NCBI GenBank assembly: GCA_002067045.1
Contig: MVPZ01000127.1
Span: 1 to 22,195, forward strand
DNA: 22,195 nucleotides
Direction of reading: 5' to 3'
DNA from: Methanomassiliicoccales archaeon PtaB.Bin134
GTDB lineage: Archaea; Thermoplasmatota; Thermoplasmata; Methanomassiliicoccales; UBA472
This document shows, one piece after another, positions 5,318 to 12,582 of this stretch. Position 1 is the stretch's first letter. Every line of letters starts with the position of its first letter. The notes below the pieces were generated by a model. That model was not told the DNA's origin and searched no databases. It saw only the letters and a list, made by a program, of their open reading frames with translations. The position numbers were made by a program, and so were the translations under genes.

Positions 5318-5899
5318 GGCGTAAGAATGGACGGGGAGACCAGGAAAGGGCAGATACTGGACGCTGCCCTGAAGATAGTTCATGAGAAGGGGATCCAATC
5401 CCTCACACTGCGCGAGATCGCGGACGCCGTGGATGTCAGCGAGGCCGCCCTGTTCCGTCATTTCAAGGGCAAGGAGGACATCGTGGACTCCTTGGCCAGC
5501 ACCATTTTCGATGGCAACCAGTTCTTCCCGCACGGAGAAGGCCCCTGGGAAGCCCTGGAGAACATGCTGGTCTGGCAGCTGGAGAACTTCCAGAACAACC
5601 CTTTGCACACCGCCATCCTGTTCCAGGAGGACATCTTTCGTGAGTTCCCAACGGTGAAGGAACGTTTCGACCTGAGGCGATCATCGCGCTCCTCCCTCAT
5701 CCGCCAGCTAGTTCGAGAAGGTCAAAGCGCCGGCGCCTTCGCGTCGGACGTGGACGGCGAGGCCTTCTCGCTGCTGCTCATGGGCAGCCTGCGCCTGGTG
5801 GTACTGGAGTGGAGGCACGCGGGCTTTTCCTACGACCTGCGGGATAAGGCGCCCGCCCTGCTGCATCTCCTCAAGAAATGCTTGGAGGTAAAACAGTGA
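5315..5899 (+). CDS. TetR family transcriptional regulator
   Basis: This is a 194-residue one-component regulator. The N-terminal TetR DNA-binding domain spans about residues 9-55: GETRKGQILDAALKIVHEKG, then LTLREIADAVDVSEAALFRHFKGKEDIV, which contains the helix-turn-helix. The helical remainder is the ligand and dimer domain. The ATG at 5315 fits inside the operator palindrome; a GTG at 5306 and an ATG at 5327 are alternatives. The next gene starts on overlapping bases (GTGA at 5896-5899), so TetR probably controls the iron-sulfur and cupin genes behind it as well as itself. The ligand is unknown; the redox-like gene set hints at an oxidant or a small aromatic molecule, but that is a guess. 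Confidence 0.88.
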   Translation: MGVRMDGETRKGQILDAALKIVHEKGIQSLTLREIADAVDVSEAALFRHFKGKEDIVDSLASTIFDGNQFFPHGEGPWEALENMLVWQLENFQNNPLHTAILFQEDIFREFPTVKERFDLRRSSRSSLIRQLVREGQSAGAFASDVDGEAFSLLLMGSLRLVVLEWRHAGFSYDLRDKAPALLHLLKKCLEVKQ

Positions 5900-6657
5900 A
5901 GATCGAGTTCGGAATGATGCTCGGGATCATCTACACGGCCATCATGGTGCCATTGGTGTCCTATCTGCTGTACAAGGGAAAACTGAACAAGGGGTTAGGA
6001 TGGCTGATATTGGTAATCTCATCCCTCATGGGCTTCGCCTTCTTCGCGCCGCTGTTCCCGTGGCAGCTGCAGTTGCTCATGTTGGGGAAGATACCAGCGG
6101 GGAACCTGCCCATGGTGCTGATGGTCAGCACGGCGGTGATCCTGTCGTCGCTGCTGGTGGGCAGGGTCTTCTGCGGTCACGTCTGCCCGCCGGGGGCGCT
6201 GCAGGAGCTGGCGTACCTGGCGCCCTGGAAGAAGGTGAAGATCTCCAGCTCCATCACCACCAAGGTGAGATGGGGCGTATTCGCCCTGATCGTGCTGGTC
6301 TCGGTCCTGTTCTCCTTCAACCTGACCAAGGTGCTGGGCCTGCAGGACTTCTTCGAACTGGTCCTGGGACCAGGGCTGGTGATCTTCCTGGTGATCATCC
6401 TCGCATCGACGGTCGTCTACCGCCCCTTCTGCCGGTTCATATGCCCTTTCGGGGCACTGTCGTCGTTGTTCGCCGGCCGAAGCTGGTTCGGGGTCAGACG
6501 CAACAAGAACTGCGTCCAATGCGGCAGATGCGAGAAGGTCTGTCCGCCTCAGGTGCTCGAACAGAGGGCGGGTTCGGAATGCTACCTGTGCGGCAGGTGC
6601 ATGAGAACATGTCATAAGGACGCATTGGAATATACAAAGGCAGAGGTGAAGGAATGA
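5896..6657 (+). CDS. NapH-like membrane protein with two 4Fe-4S clusters
   Basis: This 253-residue polytopic protein has four to five helices at about 8-25, 34-52, 72-90, 127-145 and 158-175. It carries the CxxxCP membrane motifs of the NapH/NosR/YccM group (CGHVCPPGA at 93-101, CRFICPFGA at 179-187) and a C-terminal bacterial-type ferredoxin domain with C206, C209, C212, C216 and C229, C232, C235, C239. It should pass electrons across or along the membrane; the partner is not visible. The GTG at 5896 is chosen because GGAGGTA lies five bases before it and it overlaps the TetR stop. An ATG at 5878 lies inside TetR without a ribosome binding site. The next gene begins within its stop codon. 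Confidence 0.85.
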   Translation: MKIEFGMMLGIIYTAIMVPLVSYLLYKGKLNKGLGWLILVISSLMGFAFFAPLFPWQLQLLMLGKIPAGNLPMVLMVSTAVILSSLLVGRVFCGHVCPPGALQELAYLAPWKKVKISSSITTKVRWGVFALIVLVSVLFSFNLTKVLGLQDFFELVLGPGLVIFLVIILASTVVYRPFCRFICPFGALSSLFAGRSWFGVRRNKNCVQCGRCEKVCPPQVLEQRAGSECYLCGRCMRTCHKDALEYTKAEVKE

Positions 6658-6992
6658 AGGCAGCCAAGTACACGGACTTCCCAGAGAAGGACACTCCCCA
6701 TAAGGTGAGCGTGCGCATGATATACGACCATGACCACGGCCAGGCCGTAGTGATATCCCTGAAGAAGGGTGAGACGCTGAAGAAGCACGTCACCCCCGTG
6801 GACGTCTTCTTCTACGTACTGGAAGGCACCGGCAAGGTGGAGGTGGGGGACGAGGTGAAGGAGGTCACCAGGGACATGATAGTGGAGTCCCCAGCGCGCG
6901 TGCCGCACCGCCTCTTCAACGAGTCCTCTCCCGAGTTCCGCTTTCTGGTGGTCAAGATGCCCAAGCCGGTCGAGTCCACCAAGGTGCTGTGA
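6654..6992 (+). CDS. Cupin domain protein (first of pair)
   Basis: This 112-residue protein is a single cupin barrel. The first cupin motif covers about residues 40-60 (GETLKKHVTPVDVFFYVLEG, with H45) and the second 74-89 (DMIVESPARVPHRLFN, with H85). The first motif has fewer histidines than metal-binding enzymes normally show, so it may be a binding or sensory protein and not an oxygenase. The ATG overlaps the preceding stop (ATGA), indicating translational coupling inside the TetR operon. Single-domain cupins of this size are functionally diverse; no substrate can be assigned. Confidence 0.82.
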   Translation: MKAAKYTDFPEKDTPHKVSVRMIYDHDHGQAVVISLKKGETLKKHVTPVDVFFYVLEGTGKVEVGDEVKEVTRDMIVESPARVPHRLFNESSPEFRFLVVKMPKPVESTKVL

Positions 6993-7001
6993 GGTGGTCA
7001 G

Positions 7002-7358
7002 TTGGCCATGGAGATGATGAACCCGGATGGTGCCAAGAAGGAGAGCATCCTGGGGAGGGTGATGGTGACCAAGGACCTGGTGGCCTACCAGGACGGCGCG
7101 GTGGTCAGCCGCACCCTGATCAACAAGAGCGTGGGCACCGTTACCGTCTTCTCCTTCGATCAGGGGCAGGGGCTGAGCGAGCATACCGCGCCCTACGACG
7201 CCATGGTGGAGGTGCTGGACGGGGAAGTGGAGGTCACCATCTCCGGGCAGACCCAGCTGCTTAAGGCGGGAGAGATGGTCATAATGCCCGCCAACCAGCC
7301 CCACGCCCTGCACGGGGTCAAGGCCTTCAAGATGATGTTGATAATGATCCGGGCCTGA
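7002..7358 (+). CDS. Cupin domain protein (second of pair)
   Basis: This 118-residue cupin has its first motif at about residues 55-74 (H61, then the stretch VEVLDGEVEVTI) and its second at 90-105 (GEMVIMPANQPHALHG, with H101 and H104). The histidine set is closer to a metal-binding cupin than in its neighbour, and the two share limited sequence, so they look like distinct partners and not a recent duplication. The TTG at 7002 or the ATG at 7008 could start it; GAGGTGG at 6991-6997 serves either. It ends the TetR, iron-sulfur, cupin, cupin operon. Confidence 0.82.
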   Translation: MAMEMMNPDGAKKESILGRVMVTKDLVAYQDGAVVSRTLINKSVGTVTVFSFDQGQGLSEHTAPYDAMVEVLDGEVEVTISGQTQLLKAGEMVIMPANQPHALHGVKAFKMMLIMIRA

Positions 7359-7373
7359 AGGTCGTTTACGTGG

Positions 7374-7381
7374 AATTATTA
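7374..7381 (+). promoter_or_regulatory. Putative TATA box of the beta-propeller gene
   Basis: AATTATTA is centred 27 nt before the ATG at 7405 and predicts a leaderless message. This is why the ATG is preferred over the GTG at 7384. Confidence 0.45.
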
Positions 7382-7404
7382 ACGTGCAGGCAAATCATCA
7401 ATGG

Positions 7405-8379
7405 ATGAAGAAAGGCATCTCCATTGCCCTCGTGGTGTCGTCCGTTATCGTGGTGCTGCTGTTCATCAGCCTCATGATCGGCACCGGTCCAGAGCCGGAT
7501 CCCTACCCAGATACAACTCGGGAGGAGGCCATTCCCGATGACGCCGTGAAAATGACGCCGGAGACGGACCTTTACCCTCCAATATTGCATCTTGACCTGT
7601 GGTACGATCCCATACCGCTAGAGGGTCTGATAAACACGGCCGGAGCGGAGGATTCGGCCTTCATCACTCCTGATGGAAGAAGCCTGCTGTTCTTCTTCAC
7701 CCCCGACCCCGGCGTCCCGCCCGAAGAACAGCTTCTGGATGAAGTGACCGGGATATGGTGCTCCACCTGGAATGACACCGCATGGAGCGAACCGGTAAGA
7801 ATATGGTTGCAGGAGCCCGGGAAGCTGGCACTGGATGGCGCCCCCTTCGTTCTGGGCACGACCATGTGGTTCGCGTCAGCTCGAGAGGGTTTTACCGGGG
7901 TCAACCTCTTCACAGCGACCCACACCGGCACCTGGACCGATTGGACCTATGCCGGCGATCTATTGAACAAGGATTATCAGGCCGGAGAGATGCACATAAA
8001 CCGGAACGGTACGGAGATGTACTTTCACTCCGGGCGTTCCGGGGGCGAAGGCCAGTATGACATCTGGGTGACCAGGTTCATCAATGGTGCATGGGCGGAG
8101 CCGGAGAACCTGGATGTGGTGAACTCGCCGGAGAACGAAGGCTGGCCGTTCCTCAGTAGGAACGGAACCGAGCTTTGGTTCACCCGAACCTATCTAGGTT
8201 CACCCTCCATTTGGCGTTCCCTATGGACCGATGGGTCTTGGGGAGAACCGGTGCTCGTTTTGTCCTCCTTCGCCGCCGAGCCGACGATGGACCGGGACGG
8301 GAACCTGTACTTCATCCATCATTACGTGGTGGACTGGGAGCTCATAGAGGCGGACGTGTACGTGGCCTACAGGAAATGA
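7405..8379 (+). CDS. Exported protein with PD40/WD40-like beta-propeller repeats
   Basis: The protein starts MKKGISIALVVSSVIVVLLF, a signal anchor, then has a proline-rich acidic spacer and about 270 residues of repeating strands. Several blades carry the PD40 pattern of a Gly/Asp turn followed by hydrophobic-aromatic residues: TPDGRSLLFFF, NRNGTEMYFHSGR, SRNGTELWFT and DRDGNLYFIHH. The family includes TolB-like and surface propellers that bind proteins or ligands. It probably sits outside the membrane, tethered by the N-terminal helix. The frame is open from a GTG at 7384, but the upstream TATA places transcription at the ATG. No partner gene is evident; the TetR operon ends 46 nt before it. 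Confidence 0.72.
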   Translation: MKKGISIALVVSSVIVVLLFISLMIGTGPEPDPYPDTTREEAIPDDAVKMTPETDLYPPILHLDLWYDPIPLEGLINTAGAEDSAFITPDGRSLLFFFTPDPGVPPEEQLLDEVTGIWCSTWNDTAWSEPVRIWLQEPGKLALDGAPFVLGTTMWFASAREGFTGVNLFTATHTGTWTDWTYAGDLLNKDYQAGEMHINRNGTEMYFHSGRSGGEGQYDIWVTRFINGAWAEPENLDVVNSPENEGWPFLSRNGTELWFTRTYLGSPSIWRSLWTDGSWGEPVLVLSSFAAEPTMDRDGNLYFIHHYVVDWELIEADVYVAYRK

Positions 8380-8404
8380 GCGCGGAGAACAGGTGAATAC
8401 GAGG

Positions 8405-8477
8405 CGCCGTCGAGCGGGATCGAACCGCTGACCTTGTGATTAACAGTCACACGCTCTACCGACTGAGCTACGACGGC
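8405..8477 (-). tRNA. tRNA-Asn (GUU)
   Basis: The minus strand gives a 73-nt cloverleaf: acceptor GCCGTCG/CGACGGC, a D-arm with AGCTCAGTCGGTAGAGC, anticodon stem TGTGA/TCACA around CTGTTAA (anticodon GTT), T-arm AGCGG/CCGCT around TTCGATC, and discriminator G. All stems pair fully. There is no intron and no encoded CCA. It lies 32 nt after the stop codon of the winged-helix gene on the same strand, with a stable hairpin between them. Confidence 0.95.
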
Positions 8478-8484
8478 CTAATGT

Positions 8485-8505
8485 GGGCCTCTAAAATAGA
8501 GGTCC
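8485..8505 (-). promoter_or_regulatory. Strong hairpin between winged-helix gene and tRNA-Asn
   Basis: Nine base pairs (one G-U) close a three-base loop: arms CCTCTA and TAGAGG at the core, extended by three pairs. It lies between the stop at 8510 and the tRNA 5' end at 8477. It may end or process the upstream transcript. Its AT-rich loop could also overlap the tRNA promoter. Confidence 0.5.
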
Positions 8506-8509
8506 GGTA

Positions 8510-8845
8510 TTAATCCTTTTGGTTCCTCTTGGACTCCTCTTCCAGCTCGCCCTTGAGCTTTCCGACGGTGTCCTCCATGCGGTCCAAAATCGACACCACC
8601 CGCTCATAGAACTCGTTCAGCTTCTCGGTGGTCACCGCCCCCTCCGGGGAGGGGTTGATGAGGCCCTCCTGTTCCAAGATCCTGAGCGAATAGCGCACCT
8701 TGTGCTGGGGTATGTCCAGGAGCTCGGACAGGCGGATGATGCCGATGGGCTCGTGCTTCTTGATGGCGTTCAACATGACCACATGCCTCTCTAGGAGCTC
8801 GACCTCGGCCTCGATCTTACTGGTAAGAACACTGTGTCCCTTCAT
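8510..8845 (-). CDS. Winged helix-turn-helix transcriptional regulator
   Basis: This is a 111-residue protein starting MKGHSVLTSKIEAEVELLER. Residues about 28-72 form a winged helix (HEPIGIIRLSELLDIPQHKV then RYSLRILEQEGLINPSPEGA), followed by a long C-terminal amphipathic helix (about 75-111) suited to dimerisation. It resembles small archaeal repressor-like proteins; no target is proven. The frame is open for 40 more codons upstream, but that extension looks untranslated: the TATA-like GGTATAGTTAAA near 8889-8900 (plus strand) would start transcription after it. The gene diverges from the ABC operon at 8976, which makes that operon a natural target. Confidence 0.75.
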   Translation of the reverse strand: MKGHSVLTSKIEAEVELLERHVVMLNAIKKHEPIGIIRLSELLDIPQHKVRYSLRILEQEGLINPSPEGAVTTEKLNEFYERVVSILDRMEDTVGKLKGELEEESKRNQKD

Positions 8846-8945
8846 GTCGGCAACATCCCGGTTTGCGCTAGACACGTGATAACATTGGGTATAGTTAAAT
8901 CGTTTCGCTCCCACGTTCTCCGGGAACGGACCCAACTCACACCCC

Positions 8946-8954
8946 TTATATAAT
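8946..8954 (+). promoter_or_regulatory. TATA box of the ABC transporter operon (leaderless)
   Basis: TTATATAAT is centred 26-27 nt before the ATG at 8976, and no ribosome binding site lies between. The transcript should start at or next to the ATG. Confidence 0.65.
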
Positions 8955-8975
8955 CTGCCAAGCATCCTTCACTCC

Positions 8976-9704
8976 ATGCCCGCCATAGTGGTGGAAGGCC
9001 TGACCAAGAGCTACGGCGGCTCCCTGGCCCTGGACCAGGCCACCTTCTCCGTGCCCGAGGGCGCCTTCTTCGGCTGCTTCGGCCCCAACGGGGCCGGGAA
9101 GTCCACCCTGCTGAAGATACTGACTGGGCAGATACCGCCCACCTCCGGTCGCGCCGAGGTGCTGGGCCTGGACCCCTCCCGGGACGGGATGGAGATCAAG
9201 CGCCGGGTGGGCATCGTCCCCGAGGTGGAGAGCCCGCCCTCCTACCTCACGGCATCCGAGTTCCTGACGTTCGCCGGGACCCTGCACCAGGTGCAGTCCC
9301 TGGACGGCAAGGTGTCCCGCTGGATGGACTTCTTCGACCTGCAGGGGGCGGAGGGCACCCTGTGCCGCGACCTGTCCAAGGGCATGCGCCAGAAGGTGAT
9401 GCTGGCGGCGGCCTTCATCCACGAGCCCAAACTGCTCTTCCTGGACGAGCCGTTCATCAACCTGGACCCCATATACCAGCGCAAGCTCCGGGACTACCTC
9501 CTGGAGCTGAGGGACCAGGGGCGCACGGTGTTCCTGTGCTCGCACATCCTGGACGTGGCCCAGCGCATCGTCCAGGAGATGGTCATCCTGGACCACGGGA
9601 AGGTGGTGCTGAGGGACAGGGTCTCCAACGCCCTGGTCGGCGGGGAGGACCTGGAGACGCTCTTCCTCAGGCTGGTGGGGAGGGGGAATGGCCTCGTTCC
9701 TTAG
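8976..9704 (+). CDS. ABC transporter ATP-binding protein
   Basis: This 242-residue ATPase has Walker A GPNGAGKST (36-44), the ABC signature LSKGMRQK (133-140), Walker B LLFLDEP (153-159) and the switch histidine H190 in CSHIL. The usual Q-loop glutamine appears as glutamate in GIVPEVE (79-85), a variation seen in ABC-2 type exporters. It should power the permease encoded next. The ATG at 8976 is leaderless. The gene ends in TAG and overlaps the permease start by 17 nt, so the two are co-translated. Substrate unknown. Confidence 0.92.
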   Translation: MPAIVVEGLTKSYGGSLALDQATFSVPEGAFFGCFGPNGAGKSTLLKILTGQIPPTSGRAEVLGLDPSRDGMEIKRRVGIVPEVESPPSYLTASEFLTFAGTLHQVQSLDGKVSRWMDFFDLQGAEGTLCRDLSKGMRQKVMLAAAFIHEPKLLFLDEPFINLDPIYQRKLRDYLLELRDQGRTVFLCSHILDVAQRIVQEMVILDHGKVVLRDRVSNALVGGEDLETLFLRLVGRGNGLVP

Positions 9705-11142
9705 TCTGATGCTCAGGGAGGAGTACCGCATGCACATGCGCTACTCGTCCCGCCGCATTTTCCTGTCCCTGCCCCTGTACATCTTCATCTTCAGCGCGAT
9801 GTTCGCCTACGGGCTGGACGTGCTCACGGGCGACCTCCGTTTGATCGACCTCATGGTCATGGCCTACGGGGGCATTTTCATCTACGGCCTTAGCGTGGGG
9901 GCCTTCGGGGTGCTCGGCCAGACCTATCTGGAGCGCCGGTACGGCAAGGACAACTACCTGGTCAGCATGCCCTTCCTCCTGCCCATCTCCTTCCGCAGGG
10001 CCTTCCTGGGGCTGTACCTACGGGACGCGGTCTTCTACACCACGCTGATGCTGCTGCCAGCCCTGGGGGGAGTGTCCCTGGGGGCGTTCCTCTCCGACCA
10101 CTCGTTGCTCTCCGTGGCCGTGATCTTCCTGGGGCTCATGCTCACCTTCCTGTATGGGATGGCCATGAGCTTCCTCATCTCGGTGCTCTTCTCCATAGAC
10201 CGGAGGCTGTTCCTGGCGGCGGTGGGCGCGCTCATCCTCATGATGGCCGGCTACGGCCTCACCGACCTGTACGGACTGGAGGCCGTCATCCCGACCATGG
10301 GGTTCCAGCTCTCCGCTCCCCCGTTCCCCTGGGGCTGGGGCGGCCTGGGATACCTGGCCGTCGCCGCCGTCCAGACCGTGTCCTTACTGGCGCTGGCACT
10401 GCTGCTGGTCCGCCCAGGTCAGGTGGTCCGGGCGTCAAAGCACAAGGGGATGTTCATGGCCCACCTGAGGCGCTTCTCAAGATTCCCCTCGCCCACCCTG
10501 CTGGCCAAGGAGTTCGTGGACATCAGGCGCTCGGGGCTGGCCACGCGGATGGTGTTCGCCTACATCGTTCCCCTGGTCTTCCTGAGCTTCACCACCTACT
10601 ACATCAACCACGGCCTGAACATCCCGGTGGGCTTCAACGCCGTGTTCTACGGGGCCATGGTGGGCTTCTTCGGCGTCCTCCTGTACTCCTGGATGACCAA
10701 CACCGACCTGAACGATTACTACGAGACTCTTCCGGTGCGCGTCCCCCAGGTGATCAGGACCAAGCTGCTGGCCTTCTTCCTGCTGACCACCGGGGTCTCC
10801 ACGCTCTTCGTCATCTCCATCTCCCTGCTCAACGACGAGGTGGAGCTGCTGTGGCTGGCCCTGGTGGTCCTGTACTGCACCACCGCCTACATGATCCTGG
10901 CCACCGCCTACCTAACCGGACTGAACACCAACTCCTTCTTCTTCAACCCTACCATACTGACCAAGTTCACGGCCATCTCCCTGCTTCCCGACCTGCTGCT
11001 GACCATCCTGTCCTTCAGCCTGCAGGGCGGGGCCCTGTGGGCCTTCGCCGGGATCCTGGGCGTGTGCGGGTTGCTGCTGCTCCTCAGCCTGTACTTCCTG
11101 CGGGGGATCGAGAGGAAATGGGGCGCGGCCAACTTCGTGTAG
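9688..11142 (+). CDS. ABC-2 type transporter permease, 484 residues
   Basis: The product is strongly hydrophobic with roughly 12 transmembrane helices in two halves, separated by a cytoplasmic loop of about residues 245-280 (ASKHKGMFMAHLRRF onward). The N-terminal REEYRMHMRYSSRR and the internal AKEFVDIRRSG look like the coupling-helix regions that precede each membrane half in ABC-2 exporters. A permease this large may work as a fused pair with two copies of the ATPase. It overlaps the ATPase gene by 17 nt and is followed 11 nt later by another membrane-protein gene. It ends in TAG. The transported compound is not evident; lipids or drugs are typical. Confidence 0.78.
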   Translation: MASFLSLMLREEYRMHMRYSSRRIFLSLPLYIFIFSAMFAYGLDVLTGDLRLIDLMVMAYGGIFIYGLSVGAFGVLGQTYLERRYGKDNYLVSMPFLLPISFRRAFLGLYLRDAVFYTTLMLLPALGGVSLGAFLSDHSLLSVAVIFLGLMLTFLYGMAMSFLISVLFSIDRRLFLAAVGALILMMAGYGLTDLYGLEAVIPTMGFQLSAPPFPWGWGGLGYLAVAAVQTVSLLALALLLVRPGQVVRASKHKGMFMAHLRRFSRFPSPTLLAKEFVDIRRSGLATRMVFAYIVPLVFLSFTTYYINHGLNIPVGFNAVFYGAMVGFFGVLLYSWMTNTDLNDYYETLPVRVPQVIRTKLLAFFLLTTGVSTLFVISISLLNDEVELLWLALVVLYCTTAYMILATAYLTGLNTNSFFFNPTILTKFTAISLLPDLLLTILSFSLQGGALWAFAGILGVCGLLLLLSLYFLRGIERKWGAANFV

Positions 11143-11153
11143 GAATTGATTAA

Positions 11154-11741
11154 ATGCTCCGCAGCGATTCCCCTGGCATGGACTGGCAGCTGTTCCGCAG
11201 GGCCGTGCACGTCTGCGCTCCCCTCTTCGCCATATACTACTTCCTGCCAGACCCGATACTGCCAGGCCTTCCCCTGGACCAGGGGGTGCTCTTCGTCATG
11301 CTCTTCGCCCTTGGCTTCGAGGCCCTGCGCCTGATATTCAGGATCAAGGTTCCCGGCATGCGCTCCTACGAGTTCGACCGGCCCTCGGCCGCCGCCTTCA
11401 CCGCGGTGGGCATGACCGCGGCCCTGCTGCTATTCCCGATCGAGCTCACCCTTCCCGCGCTGATGTGCATGGGTTGGGTGGACCCCCTCATAGGCGAGCT
11501 GCGCCGCCGGGGCAGCGACCTGAACCCCACGCTGCCCATGGTGGTCTACTTCACCATCATGCTCCTGGGGCTGATGTACTTCCAGGGCCTGACCTTCCCC
11601 GTGCTGCTGTCCGCGGTGCTGATCACGCCCATCGCCCTGTTCCTGGAATCGCGGCGCTTCCGCTTCCTGGACGACGACATCGTGCTGATACTGGTGCCCC
11701 TGCTCCTGCTGGGGCTGATATTCGGGAAGCTGCCCTGGTGA
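11154..11741 (+). CDS. Polytopic membrane protein resembling polyprenol/dolichol kinases
   Basis: The 195-residue protein has about six helices. The N-terminal RRAVHVCAPLFAIYYF, the GFEALRLIFRI helix and the MRSYEFDRPSAAAFTAVGM loop recall dolichol kinase and CDP-diglyceride synthase relatives, where a basic R-x-x-H start and an E-x-x-R helix recur. The GWVDPLIGELRRRG loop (about 106-119) could be the counterpart of their glycine-aspartate substrate loop. The match is by pattern only, so it is tentative. It lies 11 nt behind the ABC permease, suggesting a shared lipid-linked role. ATG 11154 is used; ATG 11178 would also fit. Confidence 0.5.
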   Translation: MLRSDSPGMDWQLFRRAVHVCAPLFAIYYFLPDPILPGLPLDQGVLFVMLFALGFEALRLIFRIKVPGMRSYEFDRPSAAAFTAVGMTAALLLFPIELTLPALMCMGWVDPLIGELRRRGSDLNPTLPMVVYFTIMLLGLMYFQGLTFPVLLSAVLITPIALFLESRRFRFLDDDIVLILVPLLLLGLIFGKLPW

Positions 11742-11746
11742 AAAAA
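11741..11746 (-). terminator. T-run terminator of the zinc-ribbon gene
   Basis: Six Ts on the minus strand lie 10 nt past the stop codon at 11757-11759, right at the end of the convergent membrane-protein gene. This is a typical archaeal T-run stop. Confidence 0.55.
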
Positions 11747-11756
11747 GGGGCGGGCC

Positions 11757-11903
11757 TCAGTTGCCGAGGAGGCCCTTTCGCTTGCTGAACTTGGTGATGC
11801 CCTGCTCAATGGTCTGGGTGGGCCCCTTGTGGCAGTTCTCGGCCGCATCGAGGCTGTCGTGCACCTTGTTGCAGACCAGGCACTGGTAAATCAACTTGGA
11901 CAT
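11757..11903 (-). CDS. Small zinc-ribbon-like protein, 48 residues
   Basis: The minus strand encodes 48 residues starting MSKLIYQCLVCNKVHDSLDA. The C8-x2-C11 pair plus C24 and H25 (ENCHKG) make a compact C-C-C-H zinc site, and the C-terminus is basic (KFSKRKGLLGN). Such small single-finger archaeal proteins may bind nucleic acid or protein partners; the function is unknown. Codons are regular for this genome, and a TATA box at 11927-11934 lies 27 nt before the ATG with no ribosome binding site, so it is a leaderless gene. A T-run at 11741-11746 ends the transcript. It stands alone on the minus strand between two plus-strand operons. Confidence 0.7.
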   Translation of the reverse strand: MSKLIYQCLVCNKVHDSLDAAENCHKGPTQTIEQGITKFSKRKGLLGN

Positions 11904-11926
11904 GGGGAAAAGGAATCGAAAGGAGG

Positions 11927-11934
11927 AATATAAT
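11927..11934 (-). promoter_or_regulatory. TATA box of the zinc-ribbon gene (leaderless)
   Basis: ATTATATT on the minus strand is centred about 27 nt before the ATG at 11903, and no Shine-Dalgarno sequence lies between them. Confidence 0.55.
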
Positions 11935-12052
11935 GTTATTCCCAGCCGTTCATCGAAGGGCCGGGGGACCCAAGAATTTAAAGTTCAGCAAGCCAGAGCG
12001 GGATAAGGGTGTCCAGGGGCCGTCAATCGTCTTCTCGGGTGATTCCGCAGGC

Positions 12053-12061
12053 TTTTTATTT
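12053..12061 (+). promoter_or_regulatory. Putative TATA box of the wHTH-trm56-HD operon
   Basis: TTTTTATTT is centred about 27 nt before the ATG at 12084. GGAGGT directly touches that ATG with no spacer, too close to act as a ribosome binding site, so a nearly leaderless message is likely. Confidence 0.5.
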
Positions 12062-12083
12062 CGTGTCGTCAATTAGTGGAGGT

Positions 12084-12581
12084 ATGAACAAGATCAAGGT
12101 CATCAACGAACCCTCCGAACTGGTATCCATGCTGAGGGCTGTTGATACCCCGGTCAAGAGGGATGTCCTTAAGGAGGTCACCTTGGAATGGCGCACCGTC
12201 AAGGACATCGAGGAAAAGTACGGGGCCGAGGGCAAGGAGGCCTTGGCGTTCTTCGAGAAGATGAAGTTGGTGGAGACCAGATGGCAGCCGTCCGGGGGCA
12301 ACCGGCCGGAGAAGGCCTATCATACCTATTACAACTCCTTCCACATAAACGCTCAATGGCCCGTATATGAGATTTCTGACGTCCTCTACGCGGCCATGAT
12401 GCCCGAGGACGAGTTCAAGGAGATCGAGGAGAACATCCTGGAGCAGGTGGGCAAGGAGGGCAGGTTCGCCGGCGACGTGGCCGAGAACCTGGGCATGACC
12501 GCCACCATGCTCAAGAGCCTGGTGAAGCGCTCGGTGCGCATGGACTACCGGGGCCACCGCCTGGAAAGGGTGAAGGAGTAA
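12084..12581 (+). CDS. Archaeal winged-helix regulator-like protein
   Basis: This 165-residue protein starts [20 protein letters not shown]. The first half looks like a winged helix ([20 protein letters not shown], then a [20 protein letters not shown] helix), and the second half ([20 protein letters not shown], then [21 protein letters not shown]) like another helix-turn-helix. ArsR-like archaeal regulators share this layout; targets are not known. The frame is open 25 codons upstream, but the TATA box excludes that extension. The trm56 TTG start follows its stop by one base, so this gene is in an operon with a tRNA-modifying enzyme. Confidence 0.65.
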   Translation: MNKIKVINEPSELVSMLRAVDTPVKRDVLKEVTLEWRTVKDIEEKYGAEGKEALAFFEKMKLVETRWQPSGGNRPEKAYHTYYNSFHINAQWPVYEISDVLYAAMMPEDEFKEIEENILEQVGKEGRFAGDVAENLGMTATMLKSLVKRSVRMDYRGHRLERVKE

Positions 12582-12582
12582 G

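Noticed and set aside
8846..8965. N-terminal extension of the winged-helix protein
   Set aside because: It contains the likely promoter and has no ribosome binding site; the 111-residue form from 8845 covers the whole domain.
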